Below, piece after piece: positions 36,301-48,762 of a stretch of 64,000 nucleotides of DNA (positions are counted from its first letter, which is position 1; each line of letters starts with the position of its first letter). Source of the stretch: Setaria digitata (lineage: Eukaryota > Nematoda > Chromadorea > Rhabditida > Setariidae); NCBI GenBank assembly GCA_003640385.1, contig RCAB01000010.1, forward strand, positions 434,001 to 498,000, written 5' to 3'. Position numbers and translations under genes: made by a program. The notes under the pieces are model-generated. The model made no database searches. It was given only the letters and a program-made list of their open reading frames with translations, and was not told the DNA's origin.

Positions 36301-39228
36301 CAGTCGAACGGGTTCATTGACATCACAGAAATTTTTGCACATTCGGTAATAGGTATAATTTTTAACAGGGAAGTTTGTTCCAACATAGTCAACGATATTC
36401 ATAATTTCATTCAAGTGAGGCAATCGAGCAACCGAACCACCGTCTTTTGCCGTAACAATAATCACTACCACTACCGGATTTTTACCATCATTGTATTTTC
36501 GGAAAACTTCTAATTCAGCGAAAGCCTGAGCGCTTGTTGGTGTATAGCCTGATTGCAAGTCATCTTTCGGTTTCACAAATAATAATTTTAAAGATGCTAA
36601 TACCGTAAACAATACCACTACCTGAAAATGGATGACTGTACTTGGCAATTGTATTAAAGAATAAAGAATAATCTAAAGTTTGGATTTCCTCAAATACATA
36701 TTTGATGAAGCATTTAATTCAAACATTTAGGTTCAAATAGTACGGCCAGCCATTCATTCCATTTGAAATTTAAAGTATTTAATTATAACAGAGCTTGTTT
36801 TGGCTGATTGTTTTACAAAAGGATTAATTTGTATAAGAAGCTAAGAGTAGGAAGATAGTGACTTCTAGGCTATTCAAAAAGTTGATGGGAAACAAAACAT
36901 CGGGCAGAATATTTCGTTAGCAGACGTTAAATACCTGTCAAACTAAACCTGCGAAACTTCCATTATGACCCACTTTCCTGCTACTATTTCTTCTTACATA
37001 TTGACACTTTTTCCAACAAACTGATTGCTAGTTTTATTATTTTACTAAGTGAGCTCTAGTTTTCATCAAAAAAGTGCAAGACTTAAAGAGAAAAATTTTG
37101 CATTTTATTCAAAATGAAAAAGCACTTTTGACTATGTGAAAATACCAAGTCTTTAATATTGATGAGGTGAAATTTGTGATGATTGAAAGATGTACTGAAG
37201 AAGTGCAGTATGATGCAGAAAATTTTTTCCTTTAATTGCAAAATTGCAATTCTGAAAAAAATAGAGATAAATTAGAAGATGCTTGTTATCCACCTCATAC
37301 TGAAAAATGCATTTCAGTTATCAACATAGAATCAGATATCTATTGCAGAAACCTACAATAGCATACATGCATAGTAAGCGCTTTCAAAGTGACCAACGTT
37401 ACTTTAATTCGTGATCTCAACAAGACTTGTTTTTTTTATCAGCGGTATTTTCGTCCTGGATAAAAGTAGATCGTAGGAAAAACTCAGATGGTTTTTAAAA
37501 ATAAACTTTTAAAACTGATATTTCATAAGCTTAGACTAACTGCTTTGAAATTTTTCATGTAAACAGGTTAACTCATTTGCAGCTCAACCAGGTTTTAATC
37601 AGCTAATTCACTTGCCGCACTTTTAACTTTGTAACCTAATCTATCCTCAAGTCTTCTACGACTTTTACTTCAGATTATGTACGTGATATAAATGAACTTT
37701 ATTTCATCTTTTTTTTTTTAATCTATCAATTAATTTTACGTCGAATTAAGCAACATTAAATTCTATATTGACATCATAATAAAAGGTTTCGGAATTTCTC
37801 CAAGTTTTTTTTTTTTTAATTTTGGAGATTCAAAATCTACATAATTGAATAGAACATTATAAGCAGTATGAGAAAGATAAGAAGACTGATTGCAACAAAA
37901 TTAAGCAGCCTCATTGGCATAATGGTTATCAAATTCTTTTCAACATGCTTAATTTTAAATCAGTTTCAGTTTCATTCGTGATACGTGAATTTCCATCTTG
38001 GAAACAAGATTTTTATGAATAAGTTCACCAATCATTCCCATCAGTAGTGATATTGTAATTGCTTTCAGCAGATATACATCGTGACAGGTGTACACCTGGA
38101 TCCCGCCAGCATTTATAACACATCGAGTGCGCCGAATCATCGTCATTTCTTTCCCTCTTTTTTAGAGCAACAGGAACAAAGAATTGAAACAGGTTTCAAC
38201 CGGAAACTTAGCAATGAAGGGAATAAATCTTTGCAATACAATTTCATATGCATGTACATACACGTGCCAGACCAGTTTTTTTTCAATCTCAAATTATTCA
38301 ACAAACTGCAACTGAGAATTTTTCCAAATGCTGCAAATTGATGGAATAACTTAAACGAGTTGAAAAAAAAAAACTTTATGAACAAATTTAATGATTTCAA
38401 CTTTATTATTGGTATCTAATGAAGGCTGAGATGAAATCATTTGATAAAAGAAGGCGACATAATTTACAGAAGAATCTGTACTGTATAGTTTAAAGATAAA
38501 TTTTTTTTTGTTGAGGAAAGAAGTGACGCCTTAGATCTGAAGCAGTTTAATGGATTAACAATAGCACTGTGATCTTGACTACTGCTGGTACGATAAGTAT
38601 TAGTAAGATATTCCAGATGTTATTGAAGCCCAAGTGAATGGGAATCAAGAGCTGATCAATTTGATTTGAACTGTTTACTTTTAATTTCGCAGTGGGTACT
38701 TCCACCATACTTTAAATATCTAATAATTATATAATTCTAGAATAGTAATTCTATGCTTTTGCTAAATTATAGGTGATTTGACTTATTTTTAATAAAATTT
38801 TTGACATCTACAAGGCTAAAATGTACAAATGAAGAATAAACAGCTACCTACACTGGACAGAATTAAAAACTACTGCTACCTTTAAAAATACACCACGTCT
38901 TTCTAATGCGCAACACAGTATTCCTATGTTTTTTCAATAATTTTTTTTTCCTCCTACAGTTGCTGGAATCGCATGATGATGTATATTCGTCTGTTTTAGG
39001 TCGTGCTACTCTCACATCACATCATCCAAGTCATGTTTACAAGATACAGATGCACAACAAAGAGTAAAAGCTATTGTGCGGAAGTTGTTGAATGATGGAA
39101 GATTCACTCACCGAGATGACTGTGCGTGGATAGTCGGCAGTCACGTAAGCAGTCCGTTCGAGAAAGTAGTTCAGAAAATAGATGAATTTGGTGTGCCGCT
39201 GAGGTACGACTGAGGTATCATGACGCAT
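30330..39228 (-). CDS. Patched-related (PTR) multi-pass membrane protein
   Basis: A nematode patched-related protein of the RND/sterol-sensing superfamily. Exon 1 (39112-39228; ATG, then RRHTKF-like tail ending TVIS) joins in phase to exon 2 (36295-36621), which gives the first helix and LQSGYTPTSAQAF. Later exons give the first lumenal domain (SPYFFGVEKHAPN, TNIKYVKLVALHFRTQ; about 35.5-35.8 kb), then the sterol-sensing core: GVDDAFLIISTWNRT (about 33.9 kb) and LAFGIGIFTTSTPEI (about 33.6 kb). The second lumenal domain (32.1-32.9 kb) and the last helices follow (31367-31632: IIMSIGLSVDFPAHITFHYH; about 31256: TLLCALSK). The final exon is taken as 30330-30512 (61 codons with stop, phase 0, acidic tail). 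If the donor at 31131 is not used, the frame instead ends at a TGA at 31104. The family handles lipids or cuticle-related traffic; the substrate is unknown. Confidence 0.87.
34401..34659. repeat. Fold-back element with flanking direct repeat (PTR intron)
   Basis: Arms 34529-34567 and 34621-34659 are inverted copies, 37 of 39 positions matching, separated by 53 bp. The 20-mer TTAAATTTTGAAGGATGAAT occurs at 34401 and again, identical, at 34587. It lies in an intron of the PTR gene and looks like a small non-autonomous element or its remnant; no terminal duplication was identified. Confidence 0.75.
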
Positions 39229-39237
39229 TTTTCGTTT

Positions 39238-39239
39238 CT
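39238..39239 (-). promoter_or_regulatory. Putative spliced-leader acceptor for the PTR gene
   Basis: Minus-strand AATGTTTTAG lies 9 nt before the PTR start codon. Used as support for the choice of start. Confidence 0.4.
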
Positions 39240-40914
39240 AAAACATTTGAAGAGTTGCCTGTTACAGAAGTGAGGCTAGCCTCACAACAGTCCCTTCTAC
39301 CACTGTTTACTACTACTGCGGTAAAAGATGATTGTAAATTTCCATTTGCGGGTAAGAATCACTGAAAACCAAAGGAGTAGTGACGTATAGGGGCGGAGGG
39401 AAAGGGAGTTGAAGTGAAAAGTGAAGAACCTAAGCCAAACGGACAGGTTCCTAAACCGGTCTCTGCTCCTTTCATCTGCAATCTTTCCAGTGATTACAGC
39501 TCTTCAGCACCACTCACATGCAGACTACTCCAATTGTTCTTCGGCCACAATGATATGCGATATCTTAAGGCTGAACACTTAGTAGTGGCAGTAAAGATTG
39601 TCCATATTCCTATGCTTTATAGATTCTAGAAATACAAAATATATTGAATTTCCAGTTGAAAGTTACCACCATGATGGTTTATTATTATGCAGGATATCAA
39701 ATGAAACTAAATTTCTTCACAAGGTGTTTTTTGGTGACTGTAAGTTGGTTCCTTACAGTGATTTATAATTTGTAAGAGGTAGTATTTTTAAGCTGACATA
39801 AGAAATGGAACCAGTCAAGTAATCTATTGACAATTTTGAAGAAATTAAAGTGAGAAATTATAGGTCCGATAATTGACGATAATTGACGTCGACAGAAGAA
39901 AACACTTTTCTTTCTGTCTTGCCATCGTTTTAATCAAAGCGAATCTGTATGGGCTTTAAATGAAGATTGAATATTTCAGGTCCACTTCAGTAGTTTTGAA
40001 AAAAAAAAAACTTTCCTATCACCAGTTTACTCAAACTTTTTATCCAATCACATTATTTCACAAATATTTGCAAACTTTCAATTTCGAGCCAGCATGGCCA
40101 AAAATCCATGCACGATATGTCCCAATAATTACTGTCATGATAAAACGATTCAGCACCTTCGGACAACCGTAATTTCGACAGCGACCTCAGAATCCAACAA
40201 ACTGGCTCATCCTTGATAAGTATTGATGCAAAATAGGGTAGTAATCGTGCTAAAAAATTTTTTCTCGAGTTTTTGATAAGCGAAGGTGGGCCAATAATTC
40301 ATGTTACTCGAATCTTCGGTCTAAAACAAAACTCTTGTCAAGGGGAAACAACCATATCATTACATACATTTATTCCGTTTGTTTTATCACTTGTAATTGC
40401 AAACTACAAACAGTTGTGAAAGCCTAAAATCTGTCGTGTTAAAGCGAATCACTCATTCAAACATGTACAACATTATGCTGTAATTTTCTTTTTTTTTTTT
40501 CCTCCAGTTAACTGTATCAAAGTCTAAAATTTTTATTAGTAAGAAATGAAAAAAACTCCACAGGCAATGTTTTAGTTAAACAAAATATAGTATGGAAAAT
40601 ATTTCATGAAAAAAACCTGCTCCCATCCCAATGGAATTTGTAGAAAGTTCATCAAAAAAAAAAGACCATTAACAACAAATAGTTTTATGGACAAGTACAT
40701 TTAAGAATCATGAATGGATGCAGCAAACAGAAAAATGGAGGCAAGAGTATCAACTACTTCAATAAAGTAATTAACAATTCATACTGGTTTATGCCATTAC
40801 TGGGTTCCAAGTCTGTCCCCTCCTCCTTCCAGAAAAAGAAAAAAAAAGCCAGGAAGCACAAATTTCACAGATCCTAAAAGTATTTAAAAAGAAAAGTATT
40901 TCCAATATCCTATT
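39240..40914. other. Intergenic stretch between PTR and ASNSD1
   Basis: About 1.7 kb between two minus-strand genes. It holds the PTR promoter (a slightly GC-richer patch near 39380-39500) and the ASNSD1 3' UTR. Open frames are short and unrecognised. Confidence 0.5.
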
Positions 40915-43900
40915 TTATGGACCACAAAAGTCTCTCAAGGCCATTCTCTCTAACTTTTTTTGCTTTTGTGCTGCAGCCTTTTTAACTGCATGGTCAGCAC
41001 ATATTTGATTTATCCAGAAAAATTCAAAACTTGAAAACATACCCACTGGAAGCAATGTTAATTCAATCTTGTAAAAGCCTATAACAAAAATCGTCGCCTC
41101 TTTCTCTTCGATTTTCAAGTTTTGCTATTCTCGTGCCAAACTGCATAGCACGTTTTGGAGTTAAGCATAATATCTTTGGTGTTCCCAATAGCTAAACACA
41201 TCGACAAATTAAAAATATATCAAAAACTTTCTTTTCTATAAATGACATATTATAACTTGCCCTTAATGTTTCTCGTATAAGCCACTTTTCCCCAATACCG
41301 CGTGGCTGTGTAAAGTCGCTTTTGTATTCCAAAGGTAAAGAGGTAACCCATTCAACGAACAGGTCATCAAGAAATGGTGCCCTGAAAATAAAAATACAAC
41401 TGCATTAAGTATTATTCAAGTAATAGTTTCTTCAAATATAGTAAATAGTAAATTATTCGTATCGACAGCAACAACAAAACAACGTAGTCAGAAAACCATC
41501 AAATTTAGACAGGTATTTTAGTAGTATGAAATAAAATAAATGCAAATTGACGAGCCGGTAAATTCATCACACACCTTAGATCTTTGCCTAGACTAGATAC
41601 TACCCTGTCATCACGTCCAAGATTTTTTTCACCAATTTTTCTCAGTTCCTCACACAATTCTTCCACCACTGCATTCCTTCCTTCCTTCAAATACGTGGTT
41701 CTGTGCCGCATGTAGCCACCAAATAATTCATCTGCACCGCTCCCGACAACTACAATTCTCGCTTCTGACCTTGAAAGTGAAAACAAATTGATCAAGTAGT
41801 TCACCTTATTAAGGAGATTCAACTTCTATTATGCCTACAGCTAATTTATGAAAAGACAAACACTTAGTTAACACAGCTGGATTTTCAGGAATTTGAAGTA
41901 AGCGATACTGTGATCAAGTTTGATAAAAAGTGTAAAACTAACTTCACAGCAACAAAAACTTCCTCCTCGCCTTCGAACAGGAGTCCCTCGCCACGAGCGG
42001 CAAACCACTGAACGCATCCAATCGAATCATCTAAGACAGAGCAGGCTGGAGCTACTGCGTTCGCTATATATTTTTTCCGGCAATGGATCAATTCACTGAG
42101 ATCAACGTTAACCAAGAGAAGACGAATAGAACGTTCAGGATAGCAGGATTTTAGATATTTAAATGCTTTTTTACTCTGTTGTCGATCTGGAGCCTCATCG
42201 TAATTCTTGAAATAAACTTTCAGTTTGTTTGACAGATTAGAAAAATCAACTAATTGAGGTAAAGTTTGAAAAAAAAAAATACATTTTTTCTGTTAAAAGC
42301 TACATTCACTAGATCGAATATCACATCTGACGGTATACAATGACTCATCACATGAGCAATCAGTAAACTATCTACACCACCACTGAACGATAATAATATA
42401 CACTTCACAGATTTATCCAGGTTAGAAAATGTACGATGTACAGCTTCTTTTAGCCGTTCTAACATAATTTTGACCACGACTTCGCGATCCACCTATAAAA
42501 AAGAATGAAATATGAACATATATAAAGAAGCAACTTTTTTGTAACCTGTAACTTAATTTAGCATCTTACAGAATGGGCTTCATGGACAATCTTCAACATC
42601 ACTGTAAATCTATCCAAAAAAAACGAACTAACTACATTTGCATGACATTTGTCTGCAGATTTAGAAAATGATTTTTGAGAATTATGCAACCTTGTAGAAA
42701 AGAAAAGACCATTTCAAATAATCAAACCGCTTTCCTATCTTTTGCTACTCAGACATGTCACTACATCCACAAAGAAAACAAATAATATTTCAACGAACAT
42801 TTTTAGGGGGCAATTCGTGCGAAAGCATGAATCTTTCTGATATTATTTGCCTCTGCACCAGCCTTAATTTGTTAAACTGCTTCATCCACGGTTCACTGAC
42901 TTCAAAAACATGAAATACAGTATTTTCTTCACTGCACAGATCAAAAATAGTCAATGTACCTGGCGGCACATCATACCACTTGCACTAAAAAATAATTAGG
43001 AAAACTTGAATGAGATATTACCTAATCCTAATCGAATATCAAATCCTCAAAAACATGATCAACTGAACTTAATTACCTGTCGATGGCAAATGGAATTAGA
43101 AAAATGAAATTTTTCACCCATTCGTGTCCATACCAAACTTTTCCGGCCAAATATGTCACGTCCAACCAGTACTTTCTTGAAGTCTTCCTAAAAAAAAAAA
43201 CTAAATTGTCTGTGAGTAATTTATATGCTAAAACAGATCTAATTTACCTTAATTTTCTATTTTAAATTCGCATCTACCAGCATGATCGACTATCATATCT
43301 AGGATGTGCTGAACTGACACTGAACAACAGAAGCCATTTTGCCCAAGGTTTCCATTTCGATCAATGCCGGGGTTATATATAAACTATTATATCGAAATAA
43401 ATAAAACAAATATAATTCGGTTTGGTGCATTATATTCATTTTAATATAAATATTCAGAAAAAAAGACTAAATCTCTGTAAGAGCAAAGACCAAAATGAGA
43501 ATAAAGCACGCAAAAGCTATTAAATATCATTGAGAGTACTATAGTTTCAGTGGGGGAAAAAAAAGAAAAAAATGAGGGCAAAATAGTAAAAATAAGGATC
43601 GAAATCAGAAAGTAAGATTCAGAAATCAAACCTGAGTCTGCAAAAAACTGGCTCTAACTACGACAAAGTAGATTACAAGCTACGATAGGTATGATTAAGG
43701 ATATTGCAAGACTTTGTTTATTGTGATTCTTTTAAGTGAAAAGCGAGGTGGGAAAGAGCAGTGGAAGGAAAAGTATACTTATGGAGATAAATCAAAATAC
43801 TTAATCAGATGACTAACTTAAAAGAAACTAACTTCGAATTCATTCATATATTAGTAAACAACAGTGCATTTCTGCAATAAACAAAGCTTTACTCTGTAAT

Positions 43901-44395
43901 AAATTACTGCCCAGTCTCCAATTAAATCGTCCAATACATCGATAATTTCGCTAATCAGTTTGCATGCGTTTAATTTTCTTACCAATATTTTGAGGTATTC
44001 ATCATAACACATACTGCCCAAAGATGTCTAGAATTTACACTCTCTATCTTTCATTATGATTCCATGTTTCTTTGCTAGTAAATACAAATACCACTTCTTC
44101 AGTTTTCAAAACAGAAAAAAAGAACGAAGAATGTAGGACTGTGAAGCAAAACAAAAAAAAAAAAAAGACGAAAACACACTTCTCTAACTGACTCCTCTGA
44201 ACGGAAACACACCCTTCCAGTTAATTGCAAATAACCATTTCTGCATTTAATCGCACTTCCTTGCTATAACAATAAGATTAATAAACGTTGCAAATATAAG
44301 TCAACAGAGGCATAAATAAGAGAATTAAAAGCCAAACTTACGGGAAAGTCAATTTTATGTCTTTCTAAATCGATGACTGTGCTACCACATGACAT
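40915..44395 (-). CDS. ASNSD1: ASNSD1-type asparagine-synthetase-domain protein
   Basis: A two-domain homologue of ASNSD1 (class II amidotransferase-like plus ATP-pyrophosphatase-like). 5' exons: 44342-44395 (MSCGSTVIDLERHKIDFP), 44180-44263 and one ending in DLIGDWAVIYYR (about 43.9 kb). They are followed by VGRDIFGRKSLVWTR (about 43.17 kb) and a linker exon (42.82-42.99 kb). The synthetase half has the PP-loop SFSGGVDSLLIAH (about 42.37 kb), ACSVLDDSIGCVQWFAARG (about 42.0 kb), GSGADELFGGYMRHR (about 41.73 kb), KNLGRDDRV (about 41.6 kb), TQPRGIGEKW (about 41.3 kb) and TPKRAMQFGTRIAKLE (about 41.13 kb), ending at a TAA (40915). The usual MCGI start is replaced by MSCG, and no NGE motif was found, so glutaminase activity is doubtful. 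The cellular role of this family is poorly defined. Confidence 0.85.
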
Positions 44396-45889
44396 TGCAA
44401 CCTTCTACTCAATTATCTGCACAGTTCCTCTGAAATTCATGCGAGATATAATAATCCATCCTCAGTCTTTCAAGCAACTACAACTTTTATGAATTAATAA
44501 TAAAGGCCTTTATTTTCATTTTTTTTTTTTTATTGACTTCTAGCGATAAAAACTGAAATTTCAATTAATGCATTTCATTCTTGACCCATCAGACGACCCG
44601 TAATTTTCTCACTAGTTAGTATAATAGGTCTCGCATCAGTCTATATTCCTGCTCAAAAATTTAAGTTCTTATCTTCCGAGAATACCTCCCACTAGACCAG
44701 CAGCGTCCGACCAAAATGATGAGCAGTGATACAACAGCATGATTTGGTCTGTGCAATAACTTATTGTACATTTCTATTGGAGTTAAGCCACCTGGAGCCA
44801 GCACGTTGTAAAATACTGATGTTGATGTAATGCATATGCTACAAGGAAAGACTTAGTACTTGATACTCGCTATGTAAGTACAGTGGGAGATTCTGGCCAC
44901 CTTCACTAGAGCTTCAGTAAATTGACTTTGATGTAAATGCAATGTCTCCAAGCATGTCATTTTGGGATGGGACTACTGAAAAAAATCTCGAGATCTTAGC
45001 GAAAAATTGCCGAAAAATTTCTACACTTCGAGAAGTAAAACATAATGCTTCGACATCAGTGTGCTTATCAGATTCTTCCTACACAGTAGAACATGGTAGA
45101 ACTACCATATGATTCAGTACAGCGAGTCTTTGATTATGTTGGCTCATCTCCTATGGTACCATAAATCAAATCATTTGATCCCCAAGCGGATAAAGCTTTG
45201 CGAAACCTGTTCAAATTTTTAAAGATCATATCTCTTGATGCAGTAATGGTAGTTCCACTAGAGTAATAATGTCTTGGTAACTATAGTGACAGGACTGCAT
45301 CTGGAACATGCTAGTTTCCAGTTGTGCAACTCAGTTGTGTTTTTTTCCATCTCATGAATTTTTCTCACTTTATCGAAACTTTTGAAGTGAAAAAACAGCA
45401 AGCAAAGTGGCCGTGGCTAACCGTTATGCCTCTCATATGTATATGCATTGCACACCTATCAGGTGACAGCAAACCTTATCGGCCGCTTTCTTTTGTCTAA
45501 GTGTGCTTTTGAACACTTAGCATCAAAATCTTATTACGAAATATTTGTAAAGTGCAACAAATTAAATTTTACATTCTAACGCGTGCCATCCCACCGACTT
45601 TGCCCTTCAGACTCCCAAAGTTCTAACTTTATTCTGTCTTCTGTTGCTTAATTTTTCTCTATAAATTAGTAAATCAATCTACGGTATAATGCATCATGAA
45701 CAACAAGAAAAAATGATTTTGAAAAACAAATTGGTGCAATTCACTTTCCATTTAGGCAGGCAAGTAAATACAAGCGAATTTCCGAAATAAATTTCAGGAT
45801 TCATCCATCGAGATTTCCTTTATTTCAATGGTATTTCAATCTTTATGTCGCGTGTATCCTTTCTCATCATTATGGTAATCGCTGATTTC
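44396..45889. other. Divergent promoter region between ASNSD1 and bbs-4
   Basis: About 1.5 kb between divergent start codons, with no recognisable exon. Two 13-of-14 matches to the RFX X-box consensus RYYNYYATRRNRAC lie at 45277-45290 and 45866-45879. By chance alone about one such match would be expected in a region this size. Confidence 0.45.
45866..45879 (+). promoter_or_regulatory. Candidate X-box (RFX/DAF-19 site) before bbs-4
   Basis: ATCATTATGGTAAT matches the X-box consensus at 13 of 14 positions (last C is T), 35 bp upstream of the bbs-4 ATG. Ciliary genes of nematodes are commonly driven through such sites. The match is suggestive only. Confidence 0.25.
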
Positions 45890-45891
45890 AG
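45890..45891 (+). promoter_or_regulatory. Putative spliced-leader acceptor for bbs-4
   Basis: GCTGATTTCAG ends 23 nt before the start codon with no upstream coding exon. Consistent with trans-splicing. Confidence 0.4.
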
Positions 45892-45914
45892 AAATTAGTC
45901 ATCAGCAATTTCAA

Positions 45915-48762
45915 ATGTCTGACGATGAAGAAAACAGTAATAATGATGGCGGCAGTTCTATTAATTCTATGAACACCGGCGAAAAAAACATACCAAATAA
46001 ACCAACTTCACCTAGTGATTTGAGTGCACTTCAAGACAGTGTCAAACGAAATGGTGAGATGGTGTTTAGAGCAGCCGGAGGAAAGGTGATAGCAAAAGAT
46101 AAGAAACGGGAGCTCTACGGTTTCGATCGCAGGAATTTCATTCTTCACCAGCACTTTATTCGAAGAGATTTCAATGCATGCAAAGCTCTGATAAAGGTTA
46201 TCGTGTTTCACTGATCACTTTCCGAACTACAAAGAATCCTTCAAAAGAAAGCGTTTCGGGTCATTCCTTGCAGCAAAAGTTATCATACTTGTGTTATTTA
46301 TCCTAAAATTATGAATATTGCTGATTAAAGGAGATGACAGACGAATACAGCGAAATGTGCGAATATCCATTTTGCATCAGAGGTAAAATAGCTCGGATCG
46401 AGGGAAATTTTCGAGAATCTTTAATTTGGTTTGTTATTCTGTTTTCTATTTTGTTATCGCTGTTGTGGTCTTAAAATATTTGTGGGCCTACTTGCAAAAT
46501 AAGAGCCACAAGTTTTGACTCTAATTTAAAGGTTTGGGAAAGCACAGTCAGTGAATCCCCTCAATGGTGTCTATCTACGTGAAATTGGTTGTTTGCATTT
46601 TTTACTTGGAAGCCATGTGAAAGCATCCGAAGTTTTCCTGGATGCAATCAAGCTAAACGAAAATGACTGGGTAAGTTTGGATGTCATCATCTTAAAACTA
46701 AACGGTATTACCTTTCAGCAAGTCACTCTAATTCACAATGAACGAAACAAATAATGATACGTAATTATAGAAATCGTATTACTGGAGAGCGATGGCACTT
46801 TATCACATCAAACAAGATTCTGACTCCGCGCTCAAAGCATGTTCAATCTTTCTTTAGCTTCTCATTTCTTAAGACTTCGTAAAACTGTTTTTGTATGCAG
46901 CTTATTATCCTTATTTATTTTCGTAACGCAAAAATTATTCAGGCTCAAGAATGTTTACTCACAGCTCCAACGGTGTCACGACGTGTTGAAATTTTAACGT
47001 TTCTAGCAAGACTCTGCGAGCAACGTAATGATATCAAGCTAGCGATCGAAGCACAAAAAAAAGCATTGGAAGTAGGTCTTGAAATGCTGGGTAATATAAT
47101 GGGAATTGAGTCGGAACATCAACATGAATTTCTTCTTGGAAACTTTTCCAAAATTTCTCAGAACCTGAGCCTCAGGAATTGAAAATTCATAAATTTCAAA
47201 GATAAACAGATATAGTTCCCTTTCAAAAAGTTCCTGTGACCTTGACGAGAAGTATTTTTTAGGACGATAAGGTTGAGGAGGTACGTTAAACATTTACATC
47301 GGATAATATCAAAATAGCAGTCCGAGGAGAGAAAATTCAGAATAGTTTTAATGGTCTAAATTAAGGTGGACTTTCTAATGTGGTAATTGTAGTTGGAACC
47401 AGAGAATCTTGATATTATCACGAATATGGGATTGCTTTATGCAAGGTGGCAAAATGATGACCAAGCATTTGAAGCCTTTGGCAAAGCCCTCAGCTATAAC
47501 CCTACGCATCCGCAGAGTATCTTGGCTGCTGGCTCGATTATACAAACGAATGGTGAGCACGATGTCGCTCTGACTAAATATAGGTTAGCTTTATTTCTGC
47601 TCTTGTTTAACAAACACAATTATATTAAAATGAAGCTCGAAATGAGTTATAGATGAACTACATTTTTTTTTGTGGTTTCAAACTATAAATGGATACATGT
47701 GTGTCTACTATATATCTACATTTTTTATTCCCTGATTTATTTATTGATTATTCTTCTACAGAATAGCTGCAGAGAAATGTGAATATAATGGACCGCTGTG
47801 GAACAATATAGGCATGTGTTTTTTTGGCAAAGGCAAGTGCGTCGCAGCAGTAAGCTGTCTGAAAAAAGTGAATGTTTTAAACGATTAAAATATATTCCAA
47901 AGAGAACTTGATTTCTTTTAAAAAATGAATTATACTTTTCCTTTTTCTGTGAAGGCCAATTACTTATGTCCGCTTGAATGGAAAATTTGCTACAATCTTG
48001 GCATAGTGCATAATGCCATGGAGCAGTACTCATCCGCTTACCATTTTTTGTCATCGGCCGCCAATTTGAACACTCGTTCAGCAGTGGCTTATATGGCTTT
48101 AGCAGGTCCCATCTTTTTATTCCTAGCAAAGGCCATTAGTAATTTCATTTTCCCATTTCCTCAAAATATTAGAAAAAAAAAACGATTATTAAAATGTCTG
48201 TACAATTTTCAAAAACATGGGTTACATCAAAATTTGAAACCTTATATATGTAGCAGTACTCATCTCCTGTCATTGGCCACTAATTAGAAAACTCTTCAAC
48301 AATAAGATATATATACATATAAATATTTTTAGTAGTACTAACGAACCTAGATGATACTTTGAATGCAAGCAAGGCTTACGACAGAGCGCTTCAACTTGAT
48401 AACGGCAGTGCGCAAATACGTCTAAATTGTGCCATATTTAAAGCGAAGCAAAACGAATTCAAGAAATCGGCTGAGTCACTGGAAGCATTTTATAAAGCAA
48501 CTGTTAGCAAGAAAAGGCTCTCACAAGTAAAACAAAATTTTATTTATTAAAGATTCGAAATAATAGAATTTTTGGAATTCAGAAGGACACTAGAAAATAG
48601 TGCAAAAAAATACTGTGAGAAAAATTACAGACAAGAGAATGCTGATTCAACATTAAGAGAGCATATCTTCAGGAAATACTGTTTGCGGCAGATAATTTAA
48701 AACGATATTTGGACCAGGTGGGTAAATCCGACGAAGCAACACGTGAATGCAGTGGCTCTTGA
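45915..48762 (+). CDS. bbs-4: BBS4, TPR subunit of the BBSome
   Basis: Ten exons, all in phase: 45915-46196, 46331-46428, 46532-46670, 46771-46836, 46943-47071, 47393-47583, 47762-47867, 47955-48105, 48333-48526 and 48673-48762. They encode about 481 residues. BBS4 is a tetratricopeptide protein of the BBSome, which carries membrane proteins along cilia; in worms this means sensory neurons. The N-terminus is acidic and Ser/Asn-rich, followed by [20 protein letters not shown] and TPR repeats to the end. The best-conserved stretch is [23 protein letters not shown], then [34 protein letters not shown] and [20 protein letters not shown]. The C-terminus is shorter than in vertebrates. Intron 4 begins with GC instead of GT, and intron 8 carries a decayed copy of exon 8. 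AATAAA lies 42 nt after the stop. Confidence 0.93.
48252..48312 (+). pseudogene. Decayed duplicate of bbs-4 exon 8
   Basis: This intron segment copies the second half of exon 8 (48022 onward). AGCAGTACTCATC is identical, then after a 12-bp gap TGTCATTGGCCACTAATTAG aligns with TGTCATCGGCCGCCAATTTG, and the likeness continues to ATATAT. In-frame stops and the gap mean it cannot replace exon 8. Confidence 0.7.

Noticed and set aside
37905..37990. TTGGCATAATGGTTATCA resembles a tRNA A-box
   Set aside because: No acceptor stem closes and no B-box of the right spacing follows, so a tRNA is not supported.
37955..38146. Minus-strand frame reading YLLKAITISLLMGMIGELIH as a possible PTR helix
   Set aside because: Exon 1 (39112-39228) joins directly and in phase to exon 2 (36621), leaving no place for it.
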